NCBI GenBank assembly: GCA_024398935.1
Contig: JAKSIH010000007.1
Span: 1 to 64,000 of the forward strand
Reading direction: 5' to 3'
DNA: 64,000 bases
DNA from: Fibrobacter sp.
GTDB taxonomy: Bacteria; Fibrobacterota; Fibrobacteria; Fibrobacterales; Fibrobacteraceae
Position numbers and translations under genes: made by a program
In this document: positions 38,281 through 46,485 of the stretch, piece by piece
Numbering within the stretch: position 1 is the stretch's first letter
Layout: each line of letters opens with the position of its first letter
Notes under the pieces: model-generated
Told to the model about the DNA's origin: nothing
What the model saw: only the letters and a program-made list of their open reading frames with translations
The model's database searches: none

Positions 38281-38355
38281 CCGCCGCTTCGCGGCGGGTT
38301 GGTCGCGGGGGCGCTTCGCAGCCCCGCGGAATTGGATTGGGGCCCCGCCCCCAAT
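38281..38355. repeat. Three GC-rich hairpins just 3' of the variable repeat
   Basis: Reading away from VR: ATTGGGG/CCCCAAT (38336-38355, 10 bp beyond the end of VR), CGCGGGGGCG/CGC..CCCCGCG (38304-38328) and the perfect CCGCCGC-ttc-GCGGCGG (38281-38297). Hairpins or cruciforms a few bases after VR are known to help retrohoming in DGRs. They could also end the transcript of the target gene, but none has a clear U-run. Confidence 0.7.
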
Positions 38356-41300
38356 TCAATTCAGGTCCTGGAGGCAACGCACAGAGAACCCGTAGTACTT
38401 GATGTAGTAGTTGAGGCTCGCATAGCTCGCATACATGTACCAGCTGTAGGCGTAACTAGCAACGTTCTCAGTAGCACTCCAGACGTTAGCGTCGGAGCCA
38501 ACATTGCCGAAGCCGCCACCGTAGAGGCCAGCAGGGAGCGCAGTAAAGCCACTTGCATTGGTAGCGTTAGGCCAACCCGGATTGCCGATTGCCTGCTGGG
38601 CCGCGTAGCCACCAGATTTTGAACCCATTGTACGCCACTCATCATTGGTTGGAATGTGCCAGCCCTCGGGGCAAATGCCTCGATGGACGCTCTGAATCAT
38701 TCCCGCAGGAACACTGGTAGACTGATACGTCTTGTTGATGTCCATGGCGGCCGTCCAGGTATAGTAGCGGCCCATGGTTTCGCAATTTTCCGGCTTATGG
38801 TTGTAACACCAGGAGTTTCCCTTTAGGTTCAAGGTTGCAACAGAGTCCGCGTACTGCAGATTTTCGGCCATCCAGACCTGGGTTCCGATGGTCACCTTCT
38901 TGTACCAGCGGCCATCGCGAGCATCCTGGAAGGAATCCAGCTTAGGCAGAGTCTTTTCCAGGTGGGCCTTCCAGTTTTCAAGGGTATATTCTTCCCAGCT
39001 GGCACGGTGCCAGCCCTTTTCGGTACAGAGCCAGTCAATCGTATTGGCAACCACACCATTAACAGCGATGGTATCCACATCGAACATTACATTGCCGGGG
39101 TTCTCCCTGTCGCACTTGGTCTTGGCGTTTTCAGCACTGATCTTTGTCTTGACCCAGGCATTGGAAGCGCAGCCATATACCACTTTGTCAAATGTGGCGA
39201 AAGTTCCTTCGGTGGACTGGGTACAGGCATTGCACACGCCATCCAGATAACAAGCCTCATATTCAGCCTGTGTAGCTTTGCGCCACTGGTTAGCGTCACA
39301 CACATAATACCAGGTATCGGCAGTTCCTGGAATTACGGAACCATCGTTGTCCGCGTTGCAGGTTAGCTTGTATGTATTTTTCTGGACATCGTCGCTTATC
39401 AGGTTCCACTTGTTACTCTTGCACATGTAGTAGTTGCCATTCTTGGCGTACTTCATCTCGCCCTTAGCTTCCACCGCCTTTGTGCAACCATTCAAGCCCA
39501 AAGTGCAATCCGTACTTTGACCAGTACGCCAGCCGTTGTAGGCAGGGGCGGTATCATAGACATAGCAGACATTCGTATTTACGGAACCCCACTGGGCAAA
39601 TCCGTCGTCACCTTCGGTAAGGTTTGCGATATCCACCACGGCGCTGCTGATCTGTTCCCACCTGCGGGTTTTCTCCTGGCACTGGTAATAGCCGGAGCTG
39701 TCAGCACCTGTGTATTTCACAATCTTTTCGTAGGAAATTTCGGTGCAGCCTCCATAAACGGATTCCGGCTTAGATGCAAAACGCCATCCGGCCTTATGGT
39801 CAGCAGTGTACTTGCCGAGTCCGTCGTAGATGTATACCTTCCCCGTCACCTGTCCGTTCATCGTCTTGCCATCAGTCCCTGCTTTCCACTTGTAGGCATC
39901 CTTTTCGAAGTCAGTGGCGATGCGCCATTCATTTTCTCCGTTTGCATTTTCTGCGCAGATAAAGCGGACCTTTGTCTTGGTTGTGTCGGTGTATGTCTTT
40001 GCGTAATATTTGCTATTGGCGTTAGCGACAAAGGAAATTGTTCCAGCCTTAGTCGCTTCGCATGTTCCAAGCTTCAATTCTTCCACCCAGAAATTTCTGA
40101 TGTAGGGTTCGAACTTCGGAACCATGGAACCAAGTTTCCAATCGGCAACGTATTTGCGAATGCTGTCAAGACGATAGCTAGTGTCGGCAGCCATGGCCCA
40201 GTCAGCGATATCCGTCTTTGTTGCAGCATCTTCCCACACGCCTTCCTTTTCCATGGCGGTGGAGACGCGGGTCAAGAGTTCCGTCAGCTGGGAAACGCTG
40301 CGGTCCCCCTGGAACAAAATAGAGAATGCAAGCAAAGCGCCGTCTTCATCGCTGGAGCCAGCGATGCTCAGATCTTCGGAGTTACTGAAGTTGGAATTGT
40401 CAATGTGAAGAATGTCGAAGATTTCCTGCTGGGCCTTTTTCTTGGCTTTCTTGACAGTATAACCTTCCTTGGTCACCAGATAATAGACGCGTTCGTATTC
40501 CAAGTGAGTCAGCAAGTTGATGTTCACGATATCGCGACCGGTGACATCGGTAATGCCGAACAGAGTCAACGGAGAATTGGAATTTTCGCCGGTGACTTCG
40601 TTACGATAGTAACCGTTGGCTTCCAGCATCACGTACTGGGAGACCAACATACGAGCCGTGATACGGAACTCGCCCTTGTCATTCAAGATTTTTCCATCGA
40701 AATTGTTACCGGTCTGGGTCAGGCTGCGGCCATCGCGAAGTTCCTTCACCAGCACCTTGGACCCGCTGAGGAACGGTCCCTTTTGGGACGCCCCCTTTAC
40801 CGAATCAAGAGAAACGGCAACCTGTTCGGAGTCGAGGACAATTTCCTCGCCACCAATCAGCGAACCGTCCTCCCCTAGTTTCATCACAACAGACTTGTCG
40901 CCACAGGTAATAGTCAGCGCACCATTTTCGTTGGCTACAGTACAACCGGCACCATCTTGACCATTTTCACCAGGTTTGCCTGTTTCACCAGCATCGCCCT
41001 TAGCACCGTCAACGCCATTCAGCACAACGCCGATGGAATCGCCGTTACAGATGATCTTGATGCCGCTATCATCCTTCAACTTTTCCGTTGTGCAGGCAAA
41101 GTCCCCACCCACGAAAACGGTATCATGGCCAGTCATAAAGACCGTATCTTTTTTCGATACAAAAATTGTATCTGCGGCCCCCGAACCCGCGCTTCCCATG
41201 GTCGCATACCACTTGCCATCGGAACAATAACGGATCGTCCCATCATCCTTAACGATGATTTGTTCACCTTCGTTATCGGAGGTACACTTGGGCAGGTCCT

Positions 41301-41427
41301 CGACGGAGGAAACTACATCCCGGCCGGTCTGGTTGATTTGGGTAACATCGTCGCCACAGGCGATGAGTCCAGTGAGGGAACACACTGCGCCGAGGGTTCC
41401 GAAAATTTTAATCATTTTGTTGGTCAT
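38356..41427 (-). CDS. DGR target: surface lipoprotein with collagen-like stretch, repeats and variable FISUMP domain
   Basis: 1023 residues. Lipoprotein signal with lipobox LIAC (Cys24); a collagen-like run of eight Gly-x-y triplets (138-161, GVDGAKGDAGETGKPGENGQ); a helical middle region (about 200-450); then at least six modules of the pattern Y/W-x-C-x(4-6)-W-x(2)-A spaced over about 460-870 (YYQCQEKTRRWEQIS, YMCKSNKWNLIS, YYVCDANQWRKATQAEYE); and a C-terminal FISUMP domain (about 880-1023: WMAENLQY, CPEGWHIPTNDEW). The last 60 codons before LN-stop are the variable repeat. Start 41427 has GGGAG upstream and lies 3 bases after the previous gene. Likely displayed on the cell surface to bind a ligand. 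Confidence 0.93.
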   Translation of the reverse strand: MTNKMIKIFGTLGAVCSLTGLIACGDDVTQINQTGRDVVSSVEDLPKCTSDNEGEQIIVKDDGTIRYCSDGKWYATMGSAGSGAADTIFVSKKDTVFMTGHDTVFVGGDFACTTEKLKDDSGIKIICNGDSIGVVLNGVDGAKGDAGETGKPGENGQDGAGCTVANENGALTITCGDKSVVMKLGEDGSLIGGEEIVLDSEQVAVSLDSVKGASQKGPFLSGSKVLVKELRDGRSLTQTGNNFDGKILNDKGEFRITARMLVSQYVMLEANGYYRNEVTGENSNSPLTLFGITDVTGRDIVNINLLTHLEYERVYYLVTKEGYTVKKAKKKAQQEIFDILHIDNSNFSNSEDLSIAGSSDEDGALLAFSILFQGDRSVSQLTELLTRVSTAMEKEGVWEDAATKTDIADWAMAADTSYRLDSIRKYVADWKLGSMVPKFEPYIRNFWVEELKLGTCEATKAGTISFVANANSKYYAKTYTDTTKTKVRFICAENANGENEWRIATDFEKDAYKWKAGTDGKTMNGQVTGKVYIYDGLGKYTADHKAGWRFASKPESVYGGCTEISYEKIVKYTGADSSGYYQCQEKTRRWEQISSAVVDIANLTEGDDGFAQWGSVNTNVCYVYDTAPAYNGWRTGQSTDCTLGLNGCTKAVEAKGEMKYAKNGNYYMCKSNKWNLISDDVQKNTYKLTCNADNDGSVIPGTADTWYYVCDANQWRKATQAEYEACYLDGVCNACTQSTEGTFATFDKVVYGCASNAWVKTKISAENAKTKCDRENPGNVMFDVDTIAVNGVVANTIDWLCTEKGWHRASWEEYTLENWKAHLEKTLPKLDSFQDARDGRWYKKVTIGTQVWMAENLQYADSVATLNLKGNSWCYNHKPENCETMGRYYTWTAAMDINKTYQSTSVPAGMIQSVHRGICPEGWHIPTNDEWRTMGSKSGGYAAQQAIGNPGWPNATNASGFTALPAGLYGGGFGNVGSDANVWSATENVASYAYSWYMYASYASLNYYIKYYGFSVRCLQDLN
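38365..38545 (-). repeat. DGR variable repeat (VR), 181 bp
   Basis: Covers residues 962-1021 of the target. Against TR, 17 of 21 Asn codons are changed (ten to Tyr; the rest to Gly, Ser, Val, Leu, Ile, Asp), plus one Phe to Val change at a non-adenine. The last 28 bases in coding sense are invariant and form the IMH-like end. Confidence 0.96.
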
Positions 41428-41430
41428 ATT

Positions 41431-42438
41431 TTACTCCCTTACGCAGCGGACAGAGGCGTAGTAAATTTCATCAAGTTCTTCGTTGTTGAACCATTCGTCG
41501 GAATTGCCGGACAGTTTCAAGACATATCTGAATTCCATGCTGGATTCCTCGGAGGTCCACCAGTAGCCGAGTTTTCCAGTCATTGCACAGTCGGCATCTT
41601 CATCGCAATAGCCTGCGGGAAGGCCGTTGAACTTAGCCTTGTTGGAACCGTTTCCCGGCTCGCCGCTCCAGCCATTCTCGGACTTGAGCCAGCTGCCAGC
41701 CAGTTCGGAGGTTGCCTTTTTCAGGTAGTCGTGAAGATTGTCCAGGTCGGTCTTTGTGGGCAAGCGCCAGCCATCGGGGCAGACTTCCTTAGCACCAGCA
41801 AAGTTGTACATCAGGCCGTAGGTGGCACAGTCAGGATCATCGCTCAGGGAACAGGCGTAGTTCTTTTCGGGAATGGCATCCTTGTAGCGCAGGTTTTCCG
41901 CAGTCCAGCAGAGCTTACCGATTTTGACGGTTTCGTATTCCACACCGCCGCGGGTCATCGTGGAATCGCCACAGGGGAAGCCCGCTGCGCTGGAACTGGA
42001 TTCTTCGGCGGGCTCGAGGACCTTGGAGGAGGAACTGCCGGGATTATCAACCGCGGAGCTGCCTGCGGATTCGACCTTCTGCGAAGAGCTGGACGGATTG
42101 ACGATTACCACATAGGTGGTGTCTTTTTTGCTGCTACTGGATTCCTCGCTACCGCTCGGAATGACGGAGGAGGAAGAATTGCCGGACCCCTCGACGGGTT
42201 CGGAGGAGGAACTACTGGATTCAATGCTTGCGGTGGCGTCCTGCATCAGGTCGATGTCGTAGTTGTCATAGACGGAACAGGAGGCGAGCAGGAGAGTGGC
42301 CACGGAGAGGACCGCTAGATTCCCGGTCAAGCCGGGAATGACGCGGGAGAAAGCGGCCATGGAATGAACTCCTAGATTCTTCGCTTCGCTCAGAATGACG
42401 CGGGGAAGGGCGCTCAGAATGACATTTAGAAACTTCAT
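41431..42438 (-). CDS. FISUMP-domain lipoprotein
   Basis: 335 residues if started at 42438 (GGAGGAG upstream). The lipobox LLLASC puts the lipidated Cys at 54, too far for a normal signal peptide; an internal ATG at 42360 with AGGAG eight bases upstream gives a normal 27-residue one, so that may be the real start. The sequence between the two starts consists of dispersed repeat motifs. After the Cys comes a Ser-rich low-complexity linker (about 70-155), then a FISUMP domain (KIGKLCWTAENLRYKD, CPDGWRLPTKTDLDNL, WWTSEESS, YASVRCVRE). No similarity to the TR, so not a DGR target. Same operon as the DGR target; role unknown. Confidence 0.82.
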   Translation of the reverse strand: MKFLNVILSALPRVILSEAKNLGVHSMAAFSRVIPGLTGNLAVLSVATLLLASCSVYDNYDIDLMQDATASIESSSSSSEPVEGSGNSSSSVIPSGSEESSSSKKDTTYVVIVNPSSSSQKVESAGSSAVDNPGSSSSKVLEPAEESSSSAAGFPCGDSTMTRGGVEYETVKIGKLCWTAENLRYKDAIPEKNYACSLSDDPDCATYGLMYNFAGAKEVCPDGWRLPTKTDLDNLHDYLKKATSELAGSWLKSENGWSGEPGNGSNKAKFNGLPAGYCDEDADCAMTGKLGYWWTSEESSMEFRYVLKLSGNSDEWFNNEELDEIYYASVRCVRE

Positions 42439-42453
42439 AATTATCTCCTCCCC

Positions 42454-44007
42454 TTACAGGTTCCAGAACAGCGTGACATAGCCGCCGTTGCCGAGGTTTG
42501 TAATCACATCAAAGCCGGCTTCCACGCCGAACATTCCGAAGCTGTAGAACACGCCTGTCTTGAACTGCATCCATTCCTCGGAATCCTTTTCCGGGATGGC
42601 GATGACCGCGGTCTCGCGAAGACCGAAGTCCAGGTAGCCCAATTCCAGCTGGGCCACAGGCGCAAAATAGACGCGCTGCAGACCGTCGCCAAGACCTGCG
42701 CCCACATAGACACCTGCGCCAAAGGCCACATGGAATTCTGCCTGGTCGCCAAAACCCACGCGCAGGCGGGCCGCCGCAATCAGGTCCGGCAGAATCATCA
42801 GCTGGTCTTCTTCAAGAGCAAAAGCTTTGTAGTTCTTGTCGCTGAAGGGCGCAAACGCAGCGGACACACCCACCCAGGAAGAGAAATGAACACCGCGACG
42901 GTTCTCGACAGCGGATGCAGCCTCCGCAGCCTTGGCGGCCTGTTCCGCGGCATAGACGCTATCCAGCGCGGCCTCGTCCTCCTCGGGACCAAAATCCACG
43001 CCATCGTTGTTGCCCTGGTTTTCCCAGATCCAGCGGCCATTCAGACGGGCGGACTTTTCGGCGAACTGCACGGAGCCCTTGAACTTCTGGGGTTCGCCGC
43101 GCTTGATGACCACAGGCTCGCCGGCGACCTTCACGGCCTCCTTCTCGAAACGAATCTGCACCGGGCTTTCACTTGCGGGGCCAGCACTGACGCGGGCGTG
43201 GAACAGCTTGACGCCATTCAGGTAGTAGGCGCTGCGCACCGGCTTCGCGATATCCATGAAGACCGTAGGCGCGTTGACATCCGCAGTGTCGGTTTTATAG
43301 ACGGCCAGGGATCCATTGCCGGCAAGGTCCGCATTTAAACTTTCAAGACGCTCCAGGAAGTAGGGAGCAAAGCCCTCGCCGTCCTGACGCACCACCATCT
43401 CGCGGCAGGTCTCGCCCCACTTCTGGGCAATTTCAAAAGAATGCCTGCGATGGTTGGGTTCGTACTGCAGGGTAAAATCATAGTTGGCCTGGAAGCCCTC
43501 GCTGAGAGGTTCCAGGAACACGCCGCCCTCCAGATTCAGGAACTGGTCCTTGCTCTGGGCGAAACTGTAGAGAGCATCCACGCAGGCGTTGATCTGCAGC
43601 TTGCGATCCTCAAGACCGCGGGCCGTCTCCATATGGCCCAGCCGCACCTCGCCGGTGACCTTCATGTACTGTTCCTCGAAGGCGGGCAACTCAACCCGGT
43701 AGAAAGTCCAGCACTCGTCATCCATCACGTCATTGATACTGATGGAGGAACAGCGGTCGTTCATGGCAGTAATGCGGTTGGTCCGCTCCAGCAGGGAATC
43801 AAGCCCCTCGTTCTTGCCCTCCACGGAGGCCTTCAACTTTTCCAGATCCGCCTGACGCTGGTGAAAAATCGCCGGATCCTGCACGAAGATGGACGCGGAC
43901 TGGGGCGCAGCCTCGCCTGCAGATTCAGCGACAATTTCGTTCGCGGACTGAGCGGAAGCTGTCCCTAACATTAAACCTAGAGTTATAAAAAATCTTTTCT
44001 TCATCAT
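42454..44007 (-). CDS. Exported protein with outer-membrane beta-barrel-like C-terminus
   Basis: Function not recognised. 517 residues from the ATG at 44007 (a second ATG follows at once). Signal peptide about 1-21 (ends ASAQS). Residues 40-330 are helix-rich and charged with several Cys; about 360-375 is an Ala/Glu helix; the last 135 residues (VHFSSWVGVSAAFAPFS ... GYVTLFWNL) alternate in hydrophobicity and end in a Phe-Trp-x-Leu terminus, as in outer-membrane barrels. It is the first gene of a tight series (15 and 3 bases) leading into the DGR target, so it may help place or anchor the two lipoproteins. Confidence 0.65.
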   Translation of the reverse strand: MMKKRFFITLGLMLGTASAQSANEIVAESAGEAAPQSASIFVQDPAIFHQRQADLEKLKASVEGKNEGLDSLLERTNRITAMNDRCSSISINDVMDDECWTFYRVELPAFEEQYMKVTGEVRLGHMETARGLEDRKLQINACVDALYSFAQSKDQFLNLEGGVFLEPLSEGFQANYDFTLQYEPNHRRHSFEIAQKWGETCREMVVRQDGEGFAPYFLERLESLNADLAGNGSLAVYKTDTADVNAPTVFMDIAKPVRSAYYLNGVKLFHARVSAGPASESPVQIRFEKEAVKVAGEPVVIKRGEPQKFKGSVQFAEKSARLNGRWIWENQGNNDGVDFGPEEDEAALDSVYAAEQAAKAAEAASAVENRRGVHFSSWVGVSAAFAPFSDKNYKAFALEEDQLMILPDLIAAARLRVGFGDQAEFHVAFGAGVYVGAGLGDGLQRVYFAPVAQLELGYLDFGLRETAVIAIPEKDSEEWMQFKTGVFYSFGMFGVEAGFDVITNLGNGGYVTLFWNL

Positions 44008-44376
44008 ACGTATTTCTCTTGTTTCAAAACGCAAAAAAGACCACGCCAGAATATGACGCAGTCCACAGAAAGCATCGCCGAATTTGCGACACGGTTAAAG
44101 TTTACGAATTTTCTTAAAGATTTTGCCCATCCAGGGAGCCGATTACAAACAAACTCGCTAGCCCTCCCCTGCACACATTAGCACTAGTTAGATGTGGCAA
44201 TACAGAAAAATATATATAACCAGCAACGCCAGTCATATATCCATACACCAGTTTTGAGCAAAATTTTCTCACTCTGGTAAATATACCTTAATTTGTAAAA
44301 ATTCGTTTATCCTACTTCGTTTTACAAATCGGAATGTGACGAGGCTTATACACTCTACGTATTTTTTTGAGTTTTT
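44008..44376. other. AT-rich gap upstream of the DGR operon
   Basis: No gene or RNA gene recognised. It should hold the promoter of the gene starting at 44007, but no convincing TAnnTTTG box stands out; a GTAAACTTTAAC stretch at about 44095-44106 (minus strand) is the best candidate. Two copies of the word TTTACAAAT/ATTTGTAAA lie at 44293-44300 and 44323-44330 in opposite orientation. The xylanolytic operator is absent. Confidence 0.5.
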
Positions 44377-44412
44377 GAAAAAAGACCAGCGATTTCTCGC
44401 TGGCCTTTTTTT
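44377..44412 (-). terminator. Terminator after GH5 gene
   Basis: Stem GACCAGCG / CGCTGGCC-type (core CCAGCG/CGCTGG) with loop ATTTCT, T-runs on both sides. Confidence 0.88.
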
Positions 44413-44433
44413 GGATGTGTGTATGAGATTCTT

Positions 44434-46263
44434 TTATTTCAAGTTCACAATCGTTGCGGCACCCTTTGCAGGTTTTGCAATGAACATGCCGTCGGTCTTT
44501 ACCAGCTGGCGAGTACGGGCAGCCAATTCAAAAGCGTTGCTGCGAACCGTTCCTAAAAGCTTTCCGCTCATGGAGAATACGCGATAATTCTGGACGATGT
44601 CGCGGTTCAATTCCAGAGTCCGGCCAATTGCATCGCAGTCGTCGCAAGGACCAACGGGAACCGGATCAACTTCTTCCTTTCCTTCGATGGGAGCATCGTC
44701 TTTACCGTCCTTACCCTTCACGAAGTTGATGTAGTCGATGTCCATCCAGCTGCCGGTCACCGTGAAGCGCAGTACATGTTCACCGGCTTCAAGCGTAACA
44801 TTGGCGGAAACCTTGTTGTAGTCGTCGTAATTGTCTTCGCCAGCAGTAGCCTGGGGAACCTTGATGGTATCGGTAATGTCCTTGCCATCCATGGAGAGCT
44901 TGAAGCTGGAGGTGTTGTTTGCAGACGCCACCGCGGCAAACATGGTGTAATCACCGTCTTCTGCAACATTCACCGTATATTCCAGCCATTCACCTTCTGC
45001 ATTGTAGCCCACGATAACGCGGTCATTGGATTTCTTGTACAGGTCAACGCCGGTATCCTTGCGGTAGTCGGAATCGCCGTGATTTTCCTTGTCGCTATCC
45101 TTATAGGAATCGTTACCGTTGCCAATGCCCGGAATGTCAAAATCTTCTGCCTCGATTTTACCCGGAATTGCCCAGGCCTTGCCTGCGACAGCAACACCAG
45201 ACGCATCATAACCGCCGAAGGGTTCCTGAGGAACAGGCTTCACTTCAACAGTATCGGTCCAGGAATACTGCATGCGGTCTACACCGGACTGGTTCACAAT
45301 ATTCAAGGTGGTGTTGGCACCTTCCCCAGAACGAGTCACCATGCTGTACCAGTCTCCATCGCGGAGGCCCACCCAGTAGAAGCTACCCATCTTCCATTGA
45401 CGCAGCTGTTCGGACATGCCGCGAATGTAGGCCATGAAGTAGTTGGTGGGATTGGGATCGTTGTAATCCATGATCTCGTAATGAACGCCGTTCTTGTCGC
45501 CAGGGCCCATAGCGCCACCCCATTCGGTTGCCACGGTGCGATCGGCGTACTTGCCCACCTTGCCCTTGAAACTGTTCATCCAGCCCTGTTCGGTAGTAAT
45601 ACTCATGTTCCAGAAGGTGTATTCGTGCACTGCGAAAAGGCAACCGTCAAAGCGGGAATCGTCGGCGATTTCGGGCACATTCCATGCGAGACCAGTACCA
45701 TCCAGCAAAATATGGTCACGAGGTACATCCGGATAGCGCTTCAGCCAATCCGCGTACAGATTGCGGAGCTGATCCTTGGTGTACATGTGGGGTTCGTTGA
45801 AAATTTCGAAATAGGCATTGGGATTGTCACCGTATTCCTTGATGACGGTATCCCACATTTTCCACCAGTCATCCATGTTCTTGGGGCCGGCGGGCTGTGC
45901 AGGGCCCCAGTAGCCAACGAGCATACGACCGTGAGCCAGAATACCGTCGATAATGCCCTTATAGGAACTCCAGGCCTTTAAAGCCGTAGGTTCGTTAATA
46001 GGAATACGCAGGCTGTTGATGCCCAGTTTTTCTACGAACTGGCTCATGACGCGGTCGGACAGCGCGTAGGCGGCCTGATAGTCCTCAGTGCCGGTCATGC
46101 CAGAAAGTTTCAGCACGTCAGACACGAAGTTGTCCCGCTTGTCGGCCCAGTTGGTACCGCGGAACTGATTTGTAACAGCGAAAGATTGTGTAGCAAAGCC
46201 TGCGATAAAGGCTGCAACGGCCACGGCAGAAACCGAGCCTTTAAAACTCTTTAACATTCCCAT
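44434..46263 (-). CDS. Secreted GH5 glycanase with CBM6
   Basis: Clan GH-A endo-acting enzyme (xylanase, mannanase or glucanase; subfamily not resolved by eye). Start at 46263 (MGMLKSFKGS, AGAGG six bases upstream), 609 residues; the open frame extends 20 codons further without a signal. Signal peptide to about 29; barrel about 30-360 with LRIPIN, acid/base Glu157 in EIFNEPH, His213 in VHEYTFW and nucleophile Glu247 in VATEWGG. CBM6 first subtype about 385-525; tail ends GMFIAKPAKGAATIVNLK. Confidence 0.9.
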   Translation of the reverse strand: MGMLKSFKGSVSAVAVAAFIAGFATQSFAVTNQFRGTNWADKRDNFVSDVLKLSGMTGTEDYQAAYALSDRVMSQFVEKLGINSLRIPINEPTALKAWSSYKGIIDGILAHGRMLVGYWGPAQPAGPKNMDDWWKMWDTVIKEYGDNPNAYFEIFNEPHMYTKDQLRNLYADWLKRYPDVPRDHILLDGTGLAWNVPEIADDSRFDGCLFAVHEYTFWNMSITTEQGWMNSFKGKVGKYADRTVATEWGGAMGPGDKNGVHYEIMDYNDPNPTNYFMAYIRGMSEQLRQWKMGSFYWVGLRDGDWYSMVTRSGEGANTTLNIVNQSGVDRMQYSWTDTVEVKPVPQEPFGGYDASGVAVAGKAWAIPGKIEAEDFDIPGIGNGNDSYKDSDKENHGDSDYRKDTGVDLYKKSNDRVIVGYNAEGEWLEYTVNVAEDGDYTMFAAVASANNTSSFKLSMDGKDITDTIKVPQATAGEDNYDDYNKVSANVTLEAGEHVLRFTVTGSWMDIDYINFVKGKDGKDDAPIEGKEEVDPVPVGPCDDCDAIGRTLELNRDIVQNYRVFSMSGKLLGTVRSNAFELAARTRQLVKTDGMFIAKPAKGAATIVNLK

Positions 46264-46333
46264 ATTTTCCTCTCTTTTGACGCGCAACCACCACGAAGCG
46301 CATCGGGTTGCCAACCACAACAACCGTACAAGG

Positions 46334-46400
46334 AGAAAGATACCTCAAAAAGAAAGGCAAATACACCCTCCCGAGAAATCTTTTATGGATGTTTTGTCAA
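46334..46400 (-). promoter_or_regulatory. Operator TGGATGTTTTGTCAA (46386-46400) plus -7 box TATCTTTCT (46334-46342)
   Basis: The most divergent left half-site of the series; distance 51 bp. Serves the GH5 gene. Confidence 0.78.
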
Positions 46401-46421
46401 CGAGCAAAAAGAATTCGTCAT

Positions 46422-46457
46422 AAAAAAAGGCATTTCTGTCAACCAGACAGAAACGCC
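46422..46457 (-). terminator. Terminator after GH27 gene
   Basis: Stem GGCaTTTCTGTC / GACAGAAAcGCC with loop AACCA; T-run on the minus strand. Confidence 0.88.
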
Positions 46458-46485
46458 CTTCTTTTGGCGAGAAATTTTCTAGAAC

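Noticed and set aside
41431-42438. FISUMP lipoprotein as a second DGR target
   Set aside because: Its C-terminus has no similarity to the template repeat.
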